Assembly: GCF_935825525.1 (NCBI RefSeq)
Contig: NZ_CAKXZT010000001.1
Coordinates: forward strand, 1-64,000
Origin: Mesorhizobium escarrei
GTDB lineage: Bacteria > Pseudomonadota > Alphaproteobacteria > Rhizobiales > Rhizobiaceae
Direction of reading: 5' to 3'
Length of the DNA stretch: 64,000 bases
The position numbers and the translations under genes were made by a program. A model generated the notes under the pieces. It saw only the letters and a program-made list of their open reading frames with translations, was not told the DNA's origin and searched no databases. This document shows, piece by piece, positions 56,394-64,000 of the stretch. Positions within the stretch are counted from its first letter, which is position 1; every line of letters starts with the position of its first letter.

Positions 56394-57776
56394 ATGCATG
56401 CAATCGACCATTCAACGACGGCCATAGGTGGCATCAGCACTGCCCGGATCGCCGATCTCCGCGAGACCGAGGCCGAAGTCTTCCGCAAGGCGCGGCCGAA
56501 ATCGGCAGCAAAGGGCGGCAATGGCCTGCCGGGCTTCTTCGGCGGCGTGCCGATGCACTGGATGAACGACTGGCCGACGCCGTTCCCGATCCTGGTCGAC
56601 AGCGCCAGAGGCGCCACTATCACTGACATCGACGGCAATCGGCTCGACGATTTCTGTCTCGGCGACACCGGCTCGATGTTCGGCCACTCGCCGCCGCCGG
56701 TCGCCCACGCCATCCGTAGGCAGGCCGGACGCGGCCTGACCTACATGCTGCCTTCGCAAGATGCACTCGCCATCGGCCCGCTGCTGCAACAGCGCTTCGG
56801 CCTGCCGTTCTGGCAGATCGCGACGACGGCGACCGATGCCAACCGCTTTGCGCTGCGCGTCGCCCGCGCCATCACCGGCCGGGAAAAGATCCTGGTCTTC
56901 AACGGCTGCTATCACGGCTCGGTCGACGAGACGATGGTGCGGCTGGTCGATGGCAGACCGGCCAACCGGCCAGGACTGGCCGGCGAATTCCGCGACCTGA
57001 CCCGGGCGACCGATGTCGTCGAGTTCAACGATGTGCCGGCGCTTGAGACAGCACTCCGGGATCAGCAAATCGCCTGTGTCGTCACCGAGCCGGTGCTGAC
57101 CAATTCCTGCATGGTGCTGCCCGACCCTGGCTTCCACGAGGCGCTGCGGCGTCTTACCCGCGCGGCCGGCACCCTGCTGCTGATCGACGAGACGCACACG
57201 ATCTCGACCGGTCCCGGCGGCTACACTAGGAAACACGGCTTGGAGCCGGACCTGTTCGTGCTCGGCAAGCCGATCGCTGGCGGTGTGCCGGCCAGCGTGT
57301 GGGGGATGAGCGAAGACGTCGCCGCCCGCTATGCCGACTATGTCAGGACCAAGGAACCAGGCTATTCCGGCATGGGCACGACGCTCTCAGCCAATCCGCT
57401 GCAGTTCGCGGCGATGCGCGCCACGCTCGAAGAGGTGATGACCGACGAGAATTATAGCCATATGGACCATCTGGCGCGGCGGCTCGACGCCGGGCTGACC
57501 GCCGTCATCGACCGTTACCGCCTGCCTTGGCATGTTGCCCGGGTCGGAGCCCGCGTCGAGTTCATCTGCGCGCCCGGCCCGCTGAGGAATGGCGGCGAGG
57601 CGGAAACAGCGCACGCGCCTGAGCTCGAAGCGGCGATCCATGTCGCGCTGGTCAATCGCGGCGTGCTGATCGCGCCGTTTCATAACATGATGCTGATCTC
57701 GCCGGCGACCAGCGCTGCCCAGGTGAACCGCCTGATCCCCGCCTTCGGCGCGGTTGCGGCAAGGCTCGCGGCATGA
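56394..57776 (+). CDS. Class III aminotransferase
   Basis: A 460-residue PLP enzyme. Typical features are DIDGNRLDDFCLGDTGSMFG, GHSPPPVAHAIRRQA, VFNGCYHGSVDETMVRLVDG (GCYHG), TLLLIDETHTISTGPGGYTR with the DET cofactor Asp, and LGKPIAGGVPASVWG with the Schiff-base Lys. Class III enzymes act on omega-amino or aromatic amino acids and glutamate semialdehyde (this one resembles HemL-like/transaminase-C proteins). GAGAGGGGCC precedes ATG. It is followed 13 bases later by the glutamine-synthetase-like gene, so the pair probably works on one substrate. Confidence 0.9.
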   Translation: MHAIDHSTTAIGGISTARIADLRETEAEVFRKARPKSAAKGGNGLPGFFGGVPMHWMNDWPTPFPILVDSARGATITDIDGNRLDDFCLGDTGSMFGHSPPPVAHAIRRQAGRGLTYMLPSQDALAIGPLLQQRFGLPFWQIATTATDANRFALRVARAITGREKILVFNGCYHGSVDETMVRLVDGRPANRPGLAGEFRDLTRATDVVEFNDVPALETALRDQQIACVVTEPVLTNSCMVLPDPGFHEALRRLTRAAGTLLLIDETHTISTGPGGYTRKHGLEPDLFVLGKPIAGGVPASVWGMSEDVAARYADYVRTKEPGYSGMGTTLSANPLQFAAMRATLEEVMTDENYSHMDHLARRLDAGLTAVIDRYRLPWHVARVGARVEFICAPGPLRNGGEAETAHAPELEAAIHVALVNRGVLIAPFHNMMLISPATSAAQVNRLIPAFGAVAARLAA

Positions 57777-57789
57777 GACAAGCTTGCAC

Positions 57790-59211
57790 ATGAGAGAAGC
57801 GCACAAGCAAACTTTGAACGCCATCATCGCCTCCGCTTCGGGCTCGACGCCCGCCGAGGCGCAAACCTTTCTCGACGCCCATCCCGAGATCGAAGCGTTC
57901 GACATCGTGCTGACCGACGCCAATGGCGTCGGGCGTGGCAAGATCGTGCGCCGGCACGAGTTGATGAGCATCTTCGAGGGCGGCAGGCATATGCCGATCT
58001 CGATCCTCGGCCTCGACATCACCGGCGAGGACGTGCACGAGACCGGACTGATCTGGACGACGGGCGACGGCGACCTGCGGGCATGGCCGATCCCCGGCAC
58101 GCTGGTGCCGCTGTTCGGCACACAGCCGCCGCGCGGCCAGGTGCTGATGGCGATGTACCATCTCGATGGTCAGCCCATGTCCTCCGACCCGCGCCTGGCG
58201 ATGGGCCGGCAGGTGGAGATACTGGCGGCCAAGGGTCTGCATCCGGCCGGCGCCTTCGAACTCGAATTCTTCCTGCTCGCCAACGAGCGCGACGCCGACG
58301 GTAAGGTGCAGCCGGCGCACGCGGTGCTCGACGGCCGCCGCTCGGCCAAGACAGAGGTCTATTCCGTCGACCATCTGCACGGCATGGAGCCGCTGTTTTC
58401 CGACATCTATGCCGCGGCCAGGGTGCAAGGCATCCCGGCCGAGACGGTCATTTCCGAATATGCGCCCGGCCAGTACGAACTGACGCTGAACTATCGCAAG
58501 GACGTGATGCGGGCGGCCGACGATCTCGTCATGCTGAAGCGGCTGGTGCGGGCACAGGCGCGCCGCCACGGCGTCACTGCCTGCTTCATGGCCAAGCCGA
58601 TCGAGAAATATGCCGGCTCCGGCATGCATTTCCATGTTTCGCTGCAGGACAAGGCCGGCAACAACGTCTTTGCCGAAGCCAGCGGCGAGACCTGGTCCTT
58701 GCCGCTGCTGCGCGGACTGGGCGGCCTCATCCAGACCATGGCGGAATCGATGCTGGTGTTTGCACCGCACGCCAACTCATGGCGGCGTTTTGTTTCGCAA
58801 TCCTATGCGCCGGTGGCGCCGACCTGGGGCGTCAACAACCGCTCGGTGGCGCTGCGCGTGCCGGCGGGTGATGCAAAAAACCGGCGCATCGAGCACCGGC
58901 CGTCGGGCGTCGACGCCAATCCCTATCTGGTGGCGGCAACCGTGCTGGCCGGCATCGTCAAAGGTCTCGATGAGGGCCTCGATCCAGGCCCCGAAACCAC
59001 CGGCAATGGCTATGAATCCGCAATCACGCGCACCACCATGCCGGTGGACTGGCGCGCCGCGATCGAGGCGGCAAGAGCCTCGACATTCCTCAAAGGGGCC
59101 CTGGGGGAAGACCTGCACCGGACCTTCGTGGCGATCAAGCAATCCGAATATCTGCGGGTGGCGCGCACGGTCAGCGAACTGGATTATCATCTCTACCTGC
59201 ACGAGGTGTGA
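57790..59211 (+). CDS. Glutamine synthetase family protein (gamma-glutamyl-amine ligase type)
   Basis: A 473-residue relative of PuuA and GlnT. The N-terminal beta-grasp has EIEAFDIVLTDANGVGRGK; the catalytic domain has AFELEFFLLANE (E-x-E metal site), SEYAPGQYELTLNY, GSGMHFHVSLQD and RIEHRPSGVDANPYLVAATV. Length and motif spacing fit gamma-glutamylpolyamine or related synthetases better than GlnA. ATG 57790 is chosen; the frame from 57754 overlaps the preceding gene. Together with the aminotransferase it suggests breakdown of an amine or omega-amino acid. Confidence 0.9.
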   Translation: MREAHKQTLNAIIASASGSTPAEAQTFLDAHPEIEAFDIVLTDANGVGRGKIVRRHELMSIFEGGRHMPISILGLDITGEDVHETGLIWTTGDGDLRAWPIPGTLVPLFGTQPPRGQVLMAMYHLDGQPMSSDPRLAMGRQVEILAAKGLHPAGAFELEFFLLANERDADGKVQPAHAVLDGRRSAKTEVYSVDHLHGMEPLFSDIYAAARVQGIPAETVISEYAPGQYELTLNYRKDVMRAADDLVMLKRLVRAQARRHGVTACFMAKPIEKYAGSGMHFHVSLQDKAGNNVFAEASGETWSLPLLRGLGGLIQTMAESMLVFAPHANSWRRFVSQSYAPVAPTWGVNNRSVALRVPAGDAKNRRIEHRPSGVDANPYLVAATVLAGIVKGLDEGLDPGPETTGNGYESAITRTTMPVDWRAAIEAARASTFLKGALGEDLHRTFVAIKQSEYLRVARTVSELDYHLYLHEV

Positions 59212-59330
59212 GGCATCGCATCGCCGGTCGTTCGCCCGGCGAAAGCCGGGACTCGGCTATTTGAAGGAACCTTTCCGGGGCTTCGCTCATTCCGCATCTG
59301 ATCGCAGCAGCGGGCGAGGCCGCATCAGCC

Positions 59331-60023
59331 ATGATCGCCAGGATGCAGACAACTCCCACGCCACACCACGCCAAGGTGCAGGCAAGACGCTGGCGCAAGG
59401 ATGAATTGCCGGAGACGGCGGAAGACGATGGCGCAAGCACCATTCCCGAACTCAGCGAAGTGGCTAAGGCCTGCCGCCGCTGCCCGCTGTGGCGCAACGC
59501 AACGCAGACCGTGTTCGGCGAGGGGCCTGACAGGGCCAAGGTGATCTTCGTCGGTGAACAGCCCGGCGACCAGGAGGATCTGGCCGGCAAACCTTTCGTC
59601 GGCCCGGCGGGAAAGGTCTTCGACGCCATCCTGGACGATGCCGGCGTGGACCGGCTGAAAGTCTATGTCACCAATGCGGTCAAGCATTTCAAATTCGAGC
59701 CGCGTGGCAAGCGGCGCATCCACTCGAAGCCGAATGCCGGCGAGGTGCAGGCCTGCCGCTGGTGGCTCGACAAGGAGCTCGATCTGATCAAGCCGAATCT
59801 GGCGGTGGCGCTCGGCGCAACGGCGGCGCAGTCGCTGCTCGGCAAGGTCGTGCCGATCATGAAGATGCGCGGCACGGTCGTGCAGCGGGATGATGGCTTG
59901 CCTGTGTTCGTCACCATCCACCCGTCCTTTATCCTGCGTATTCGCGAGCCGGCGAACAAACAGGCCGAACGCGAGCGGTTCCTGCAGGACATGAAGGCGG
60001 TGAAAAAGCTGATGGCCGCCTGA
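59331..60023 (+). CDS. udgX: UdgX-type uracil-DNA glycosylase
   Basis: A 230-residue member of the UDG superfamily with the UdgX hallmark: R-loop GKRRIHSKP (KRRIH, His131) in which the His forms a covalent adduct with the deoxyribose in known UdgX. Other motifs are EQPGDQEDLAGKPFVGPAG (about 76-94), TNAVKHFKFEP and TIHPSFILR. Cys48, Cys51 and Cys142 are candidate Fe-S ligands. It lacks the catalytic activity profile of Family 1 UNG. ATG 59331 or 59343 starts it. It is flanked by an unrelated ligase gene and a convergent glycerate kinase. Confidence 0.9.
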   Translation: MIARMQTTPTPHHAKVQARRWRKDELPETAEDDGASTIPELSEVAKACRRCPLWRNATQTVFGEGPDRAKVIFVGEQPGDQEDLAGKPFVGPAGKVFDAILDDAGVDRLKVYVTNAVKHFKFEPRGKRRIHSKPNAGEVQACRWWLDKELDLIKPNLAVALGATAAQSLLGKVVPIMKMRGTVVQRDDGLPVFVTIHPSFILRIREPANKQAERERFLQDMKAVKKLMAA

Positions 60024-60026
60024 TCC

Positions 60027-61292
60027 CTAGCTGATCAGGATTGCCCTCAAATCATTGACGTTCGTCCCGGTCGGGCCGGGCACGAAGAGATCGCCGACGG
60101 CGTTGAATGCCGTCCAAGCATTGTTGCCGGCAAGCATCGCCTTGGCATCGACGCCTGCCGCCCGCATCCGCGACACCGTCGAGCCGTCGGCAAAGGCGCC
60201 GGCATTGTCCTCCGAACCGTCGATGCCATCGGTGTCAGCGGCCAGTGCATGGACACCCTCCATGCCGCTGATGCCGATGGCGAAGGCGAGCAGGAATTCC
60301 GAGTTACGGCCGCCCTTGCCCTTTGCCCGCAAGGTCACCGTCGTCTCGCCACCCGACAAGACCAACACCGGCTTTCGGAAAGGCCGGTTGCGCGTCGCGA
60401 CTTCACGGGCGATCGCCGCATGAAAACCGCCGACCTCGCGCGCCTCGCCCTCAATGGAATCGGAGAGGATGACCGGCTCGATACCTTGGCGCCTGGCTTC
60501 GGCTGCGGCCGCTTCCAGCGATACGTCGGCCGAGGCGATCAGATGCACTTCGTTGCGCGAAAAACGCGGATCATCGACGCGCGGCGCATCGGCGGCCGGC
60601 GAATTGATATGCGCCATGACAGAGGCCGGCAGTTTCATGCCATAGGCGGCGATCGATGCCAGCGCCTCTTGGCGGTTGCCGGAATCGGCAACGGTCGGGC
60701 CGGAAGCCACCAGCGCCGGGTTGTCGCCCGGAATGTCGGAGACCACCAAGGATACCAGCTTTGCCGGATGGGCCGCTGCCGCCAGCCTGCCGCCTTTGAT
60801 CGTGGAAACATGCTTGCGGATAGTGTTCATGGCAGCGATCGGCGCGCCGGACGCGAGCAGCGCCTCGTTGACGGCGATCTCGTCGGCCAGCGTCAGACCT
60901 TCGGCGGGCGCCGGCAGCAGCGCCGAGCCGCCGCCGGAGATGAGCGCCACGACCAGATCGTCCGCGGTCAGCCCCTGCACCTTCTCGAGCAGCCGGCGCG
61001 ACGCTTCGAGCCCGGCGGCATCCGGCACCGGATGCGCCGCCTCGATGATCTCGATGCGCTGGCAGGTCGCGCCATAGCCGTAACGGGTGACGACCAGCCC
61101 TTCGATCGGGCCGTCCCACATTTTTTCGAAAGCCGCCGCCATCTGCGCCGAGCCTTTTCCTGCACCAATGACGATGGTGCGCCCGTTCGGCATTGCCGGC
61201 AGATGATCCCTGATCGTCCTCTGGGGATCGGCGGCGGCAACGGCAGCATTGAAGATGGCGGCAAGGAAGGTCTTTGGATCGATCTTTGTCAT
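60027..61292 (-). CDS. Glycerate 2-kinase (MOFRL family)
   Basis: A 421-residue kinase. N-terminal GRTIVIGAGKGSAQMAAAFE near residues 38-57, the GGGSALLPAP loop, the MNTIRKHVSTIKGGRLAAAA stretch, VSDIPGDNPALVASGPTVAD and VLSGGETTVTLRAKGKGGRN, then ALAADTDGIDGSEDNAGAFA with the MOFRL domain. Type-2 glycerate kinases make 2-phosphoglycerate from glycerate and serve glyoxylate, tartrate or hydroxypyruvate breakdown. Its start overlaps the UPF0303 stop by four bases, so the two are coupled. Confidence 0.92.
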   Translation of the reverse strand: MTKIDPKTFLAAIFNAAVAAADPQRTIRDHLPAMPNGRTIVIGAGKGSAQMAAAFEKMWDGPIEGLVVTRYGYGATCQRIEIIEAAHPVPDAAGLEASRRLLEKVQGLTADDLVVALISGGGSALLPAPAEGLTLADEIAVNEALLASGAPIAAMNTIRKHVSTIKGGRLAAAAHPAKLVSLVVSDIPGDNPALVASGPTVADSGNRQEALASIAAYGMKLPASVMAHINSPAADAPRVDDPRFSRNEVHLIASADVSLEAAAAEARRQGIEPVILSDSIEGEAREVGGFHAAIAREVATRNRPFRKPVLVLSGGETTVTLRAKGKGGRNSEFLLAFAIGISGMEGVHALAADTDGIDGSEDNAGAFADGSTVSRMRAAGVDAKAMLAGNNAWTAFNAVGDLFVPGPTGTNVNDLRAILIS

Positions 61293-61792
61293 TTTGCTTC
61301 CGGCGGCAGTGTCAGCTCGCGCCCGTCGACGCCGAGGTGGCTGCAGAGCGCATCCACTACGACGCCGTGATCCTCGCGTTCCGGCAGGCCCGAGACCGCG
61401 ATCACACCGATCACGCCGGCACCTTTGACCGTTATGGGAAAGCCGCCACCGGCCAGCACATAGTCTGATATGTCAAGCCCCTCGCCCGGCTTGAAGCTGC
61501 GGTCGGGACGCTGCTGCTCCAGCACCATGCGGTAGGTGCTTTTCAGGAACCGCTGCACCACATTGATCTTGCGCCGCGCCCAATCCGGATTGGAGGCGTT
61601 CGAGCCCGGCATTGCCGCGTAGAACAGCGGCCGGTCGAAGGTCCTGATGTCGACGATGATCGGCAAGCCCTGGGCCAGTGCCCGGTCGCGGATCGTCGAG
61701 CCGATCTTGAAGGCGACAGCTTCGTCGAAGACCGAGAAGACAAGCTCGGCTTCCTGTTTCTGGATCAGAGCGATGTCGTCCGCAACGGCCAT
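61289..61792 (-). CDS. UPF0303 / heme-degrading-domain-type protein
   Basis: A 167-residue GlcG/HbpS-like fold: LIQKQEAELVFSVFDEAVAF, IIVDIRTFDRPLFYAAMPGS, FSDEAV-type helix, and C-terminal GFPITVKGAGVIGVIAVSGL followed by PEREDHGVVVDAL. Small proteins of this type are often next to glycolate or purine genes. No catalytic residues are evident. It sits between guanine deaminase and glycerate kinase on one strand. Confidence 0.82.
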   Translation of the reverse strand: MAVADDIALIQKQEAELVFSVFDEAVAFKIGSTIRDRALAQGLPIIVDIRTFDRPLFYAAMPGSNASNPDWARRKINVVQRFLKSTYRMVLEQQRPDRSFKPGEGLDISDYVLAGGGFPITVKGAGVIGVIAVSGLPEREDHGVVVDALCSHLGVDGRELTLPPEAK

Positions 61793-61866
61793 GTCGTTCC
61801 CCTGTCAACTTCGCTTCAGGCTTTGACCGATGGCTGCCGCGGGGTCAAGCCGGACGTGTGGGATAG

Positions 61867-63180
61867 CTAAGCCGCCATATCCGGCTTGGCTGCCCGCCCG
61901 GCGACGTAGACCTCGCGCACGGCGCGATCGTCGCCCAGCGTCTGCAGCAGAAACAGCTCCTCCGCCAGCGTGTCCGCCGTCTCCATCCGCAGCCGCATCG
62001 CCGGCGTAGCGCACGCGTCGAGGACGACGATGTCGGCATCGCTGCCTTGGTCGAGCGTGCCGACCCTTTCCACGATCGACAGCGCCTCGGCATTGCCGCG
62101 GGTGAGCTGCCAGAACGACTGGAACGGATTGAGCTTCTCACCGTTGAGCGCGATCACCTTGTAGCCCTCATCCATGGTGCGCAGCATCGAGTAATTAGTG
62201 CCGCCGCCGACATCCGTGGCGGTGGCGATGCGGAGTGGTTTTTCGCGGCGGCGGTAACGCTGATAGTCGAACAGGCCCGAACCGAGGAACAGGTTCGAGG
62301 TCGGGCAGAACACGGCGACCGAGCCCGTGTCCGAAAGCGCATCCGCCTCGCGTTCCGACAGATGGATGCAGTGGCCGAACAGGCTTTTGCGCCCGAGCAG
62401 CCCATAGTGCTCGTAGACATCGGTATAGTCGCTGGCCTTTGGATAGAGTTGCAGCGTAAAGGCGATCTCAGCGTGATTTTCCGACAGGTGCGTCTGCATG
62501 TGCAGATCGGGATGTTCCCGGCAGAGCGCGCTTGCCATTTCCAACTGCTCGGGTGACGAGGTGATGGCGAAGCGTGGTGTGATGGCATAGTGCTGGCGCC
62601 CCTTGCCGTGCCACTCGGCGATCAGCGCCTTGCTGTCGTCATAGGCCGATTGCGGCGTGTCGAGCACGCCCTCCGGCGCGTTGCGATCCATCATCACCTT
62701 GCCGGCGATGTTGAGCATGTTTCGGTCATGCGACTCGGCGAAGAATGCTTCGGCCGATTCCCTGTGCACCGAGCAATAGGCGGCGACCGTCGTCGTGCCG
62801 TGGCGCACAACCTCATCCAGAAACAGCCTGGCGATGCGGCGGCCATGCTGCGCGTTCTGGAACTTGGTTTCCTCGGGGAAAGTGTAAGCGTTCAACCAAT
62901 CGAGCAGCTCGGCGCCGTAGGAGGCGATGACCTGCATCTGCGGAAAGTGCGCATGCGGGTCGATGAAACCAGGCAGCAGCAAGTGCGGGCGATGGTCGAT
63001 CTTTTTTGCGCCTTCATCAGCCTTTTTCTCGACGTCGGCATAGGCGCCCGCGGCAACGATCCTGCCGTTGCGGAGCAGCAGGCCGCCGTCGTCCTCGTAG
63101 CGCCAGGCGGAATGGTCGTCGACGGTCTCGGGCCAGCGCAGGAAGGACAGCGTGCGGCCGCGCAGGAGTGTGCTGGTCAT
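61867..63180 (-). CDS. guaD: Guanine deaminase
   Basis: A 437-residue amidohydrolase that converts guanine to xanthine. The metal site is LLPGFIDPHAHFPQMQVIAS (HxH), then THLSENHAEI and LFGHCIHLSE, and AVFCPTSNLFLGSGLF, GIGTDVGGG-like ATATDVGGGTNYSMLRTMDE. The start is ATG 63180, two bases past the stop of the preceding urate hydroxylase gene; a much longer frame to 63981 is a shadow of that gene. With puuD it forms a purine-breakdown pair. Confidence 0.94.
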   Translation of the reverse strand: MTSTLLRGRTLSFLRWPETVDDHSAWRYEDDGGLLLRNGRIVAAGAYADVEKKADEGAKKIDHRPHLLLPGFIDPHAHFPQMQVIASYGAELLDWLNAYTFPEETKFQNAQHGRRIARLFLDEVVRHGTTTVAAYCSVHRESAEAFFAESHDRNMLNIAGKVMMDRNAPEGVLDTPQSAYDDSKALIAEWHGKGRQHYAITPRFAITSSPEQLEMASALCREHPDLHMQTHLSENHAEIAFTLQLYPKASDYTDVYEHYGLLGRKSLFGHCIHLSEREADALSDTGSVAVFCPTSNLFLGSGLFDYQRYRRREKPLRIATATDVGGGTNYSMLRTMDEGYKVIALNGEKLNPFQSFWQLTRGNAEALSIVERVGTLDQGSDADIVVLDACATPAMRLRMETADTLAEELFLLQTLGDDRAVREVYVAGRAAKPDMAA

Positions 63181-63182
63181 GC

Positions 63183-64000
63183 TTATTTCCCTGCCTCCTC
63201 GAACCATGCCACCAGCAGCGCCCGCTCCTTGTCGGTGATATGGGTGACGTTGGCGGGCGGCATCGCGCGGCTGCGGCCGGCCTGCATGTAGATCTCGCGG
63301 GCTTGCTCGGCGATACCGGCGTCCGTGTCGAGCATCACACCTTTCGGCGCGTGATAGATGCCCTCGTAGGATGGCTCCTGCGCATGACACATCGAGCAAC
63401 GGCCAAGTACGGTGTCGCGCACTGCGGAAAAATGCGCCGAGGCGATATAGACCTGTGCCGTCGAGGACGCCTTGACGTCGCCGGTCAGCACTTTCGGCGC
63501 CGTTGACAGCCAGATGATGACGACGAACAGGACGGCGGCGGCCAGCCAGATCCAGGTCCGGTTGCCCTTGCGCGCATGCATGGTGTTGAAATAGTGCCGG
63601 ATCAGCACGCCGATGATGAAAACCAGCGAGGCGATCACCCAGTTGAATTGGGTAGCAAACGCCAGCGGGTAGTGATTGGACAGCATCAGGAACAAAACGG
63701 GCAGCGTCAGGTAATTGTTGTGCAGCGAGCGCTGCTTGGCGATCTTGCCGTATTTCGGGTCGGGCTTGCGACCGGCGATCAGGTCGGCGACGACGATCTT
63801 CTGGTTCGGGATGATAACCATGAAGACATTGGCCGACATGATCGTCGCGGTGATGGCGCCAAGATGCAGGAAGGCGGCGCGGCCGGTGAACAGATGGGTA
63901 AGACCCCAGGCGATGAACACCAGCACGCCATAGAGCACCAGCATCAGGCCGGTGTCGCTCCCGCCAAGCGGCGAACGGCATAAGAGATCGTAGACCACCC
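63183..64000 (-). CDS. puuD: Urate hydroxylase PuuD with C-terminal cytochrome c domain (partial)
   Basis: The gene runs off the right edge and its N-terminus is missing; about 272 residues are seen. Several membrane helices (VLYGVLVFIAWGLTHLFTGR, AITATIMSANVFMVIIPNQK, NNYLTLPVLFLMLSNHYPLA, WVIASLVFIIGVLIRHYFNT, WLAAAVLFVVIIWLS) and then a c-type heme site CSMCH in TVLGRCSMCHAQEPSYEGIY with RAMPPANVTHITDKERALL. This is the membrane-bound rhizobial urate oxidation enzyme that replaces soluble uricase. Guanine deaminase follows after two bases. Confidence 0.92.
   Translation of the reverse strand, partial: VVYDLLCRSPLGGSDTGLMLVLYGVLVFIAWGLTHLFTGRAAFLHLGAITATIMSANVFMVIIPNQKIVVADLIAGRKPDPKYGKIAKQRSLHNNYLTLPVLFLMLSNHYPLAFATQFNWVIASLVFIIGVLIRHYFNTMHARKGNRTWIWLAAAVLFVVIIWLSTAPKVLTGDVKASSTAQVYIASAHFSAVRDTVLGRCSMCHAQEPSYEGIYHAPKGVMLDTDAGIAEQAREIYMQAGRSRAMPPANVTHITDKERALLVAWFEEAGK

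Noticed and set aside
63181..63981. Long N-terminal extension of guanine deaminase
   Set aside because: Runs through the puuD gene in another frame and lacks amidohydrolase sequence before 63180.

Overview
The window looks like the chromosome of a Mesorhizobium-type alphaproteobacterium (Rhizobiales). The grounds are high GC, a CP4-like class II EPSP synthase, the order tRNA-Ala(GGC) - TIGR02300-type acidic protein - aroA - cmk - rpsA, a split pntAA/pntAB/pntB transhydrogenase next to a small aa3-oxidase subunit IV, a fused indolepyruvate ferredoxin oxidoreductase, and palindromic intergenic repeats of the kind common in rhizobia. The genus is inferred from recalled gene order and protein similarity, not from a database search.

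Region 1 (1-7096) is accessory: small secreted or lipid-anchored proteins, a stand-alone ATP-dependent DNA ligase, an XRE-type regulator diverging from a three-gene operon of unknown function across a matched pair of inverted 9-bp sites, and an AlbA_2 (Schlafen-type) protein. It ends at the 3' end of tRNA-Ala(GGC), a typical integration site, though no integrase is visible. Region 2 (7097-12200) is core: tRNA, TIGR02300 protein, aroA, cmk, rpsA. Region 3 (12302-20263) is a catabolic and uptake locus for a guanidino or basic amino acid: an amidinohydrolase-like enzyme translationally coupled to a 2-ketoarginine decarboxylase (AruI-like), diverging from a polar amino-acid ABC transporter and followed by a Ldh_2-family reductase. 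Region 4 (20501-29045) holds DoxX, an NDUFA9-like protein, a P450, gyrB, small membrane proteins and an alpha/beta-hydrolase-like membrane protein. Region 5 (29188-41273) carries pntAA-pntAB-pntB, cytochrome oxidase subunit IV, a FeeM-like acyltransferase beside a GGDEF-EAL protein, the fused indolepyruvate oxidoreductase, a lipoprotein and a CGNR regulator.

Region 6 (41365-53828) holds an orphan LivH-type permease, a TRAP transporter (DctQ-DctM) with a zinc alcohol dehydrogenase and a convergent DctP, a glutamyl-GABA hydrolase-type amidotransferase, a LacI regulator coupled to a 2-hydroxyacid dehydrogenase, a frameshifted AraC gene, MarR and a Tat-exported intradiol dioxygenase. Region 7 (54016-64000) holds a COG0523 GTPase with a His-rich loop next to a WD40 protein, a class III aminotransferase with a glutamine-synthetase-like ligase, a UdgX-type uracil-DNA glycosylase, and a purine-breakdown string (urate hydroxylase, guanine deaminase, UPF0303 protein, glycerate 2-kinase) that runs off the right edge.

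Most of the window is ordinary rhizobial metabolism. The parts most worth a second look are the tRNA-flanked left region (XRE switch, unknown operon, AlbA_2 protein), the guanidino-catabolism locus, UdgX, the FeeM/c-di-GMP pair and the COG0523-WD40 pair. No CRISPR array, insertion sequence or rRNA gene was seen.
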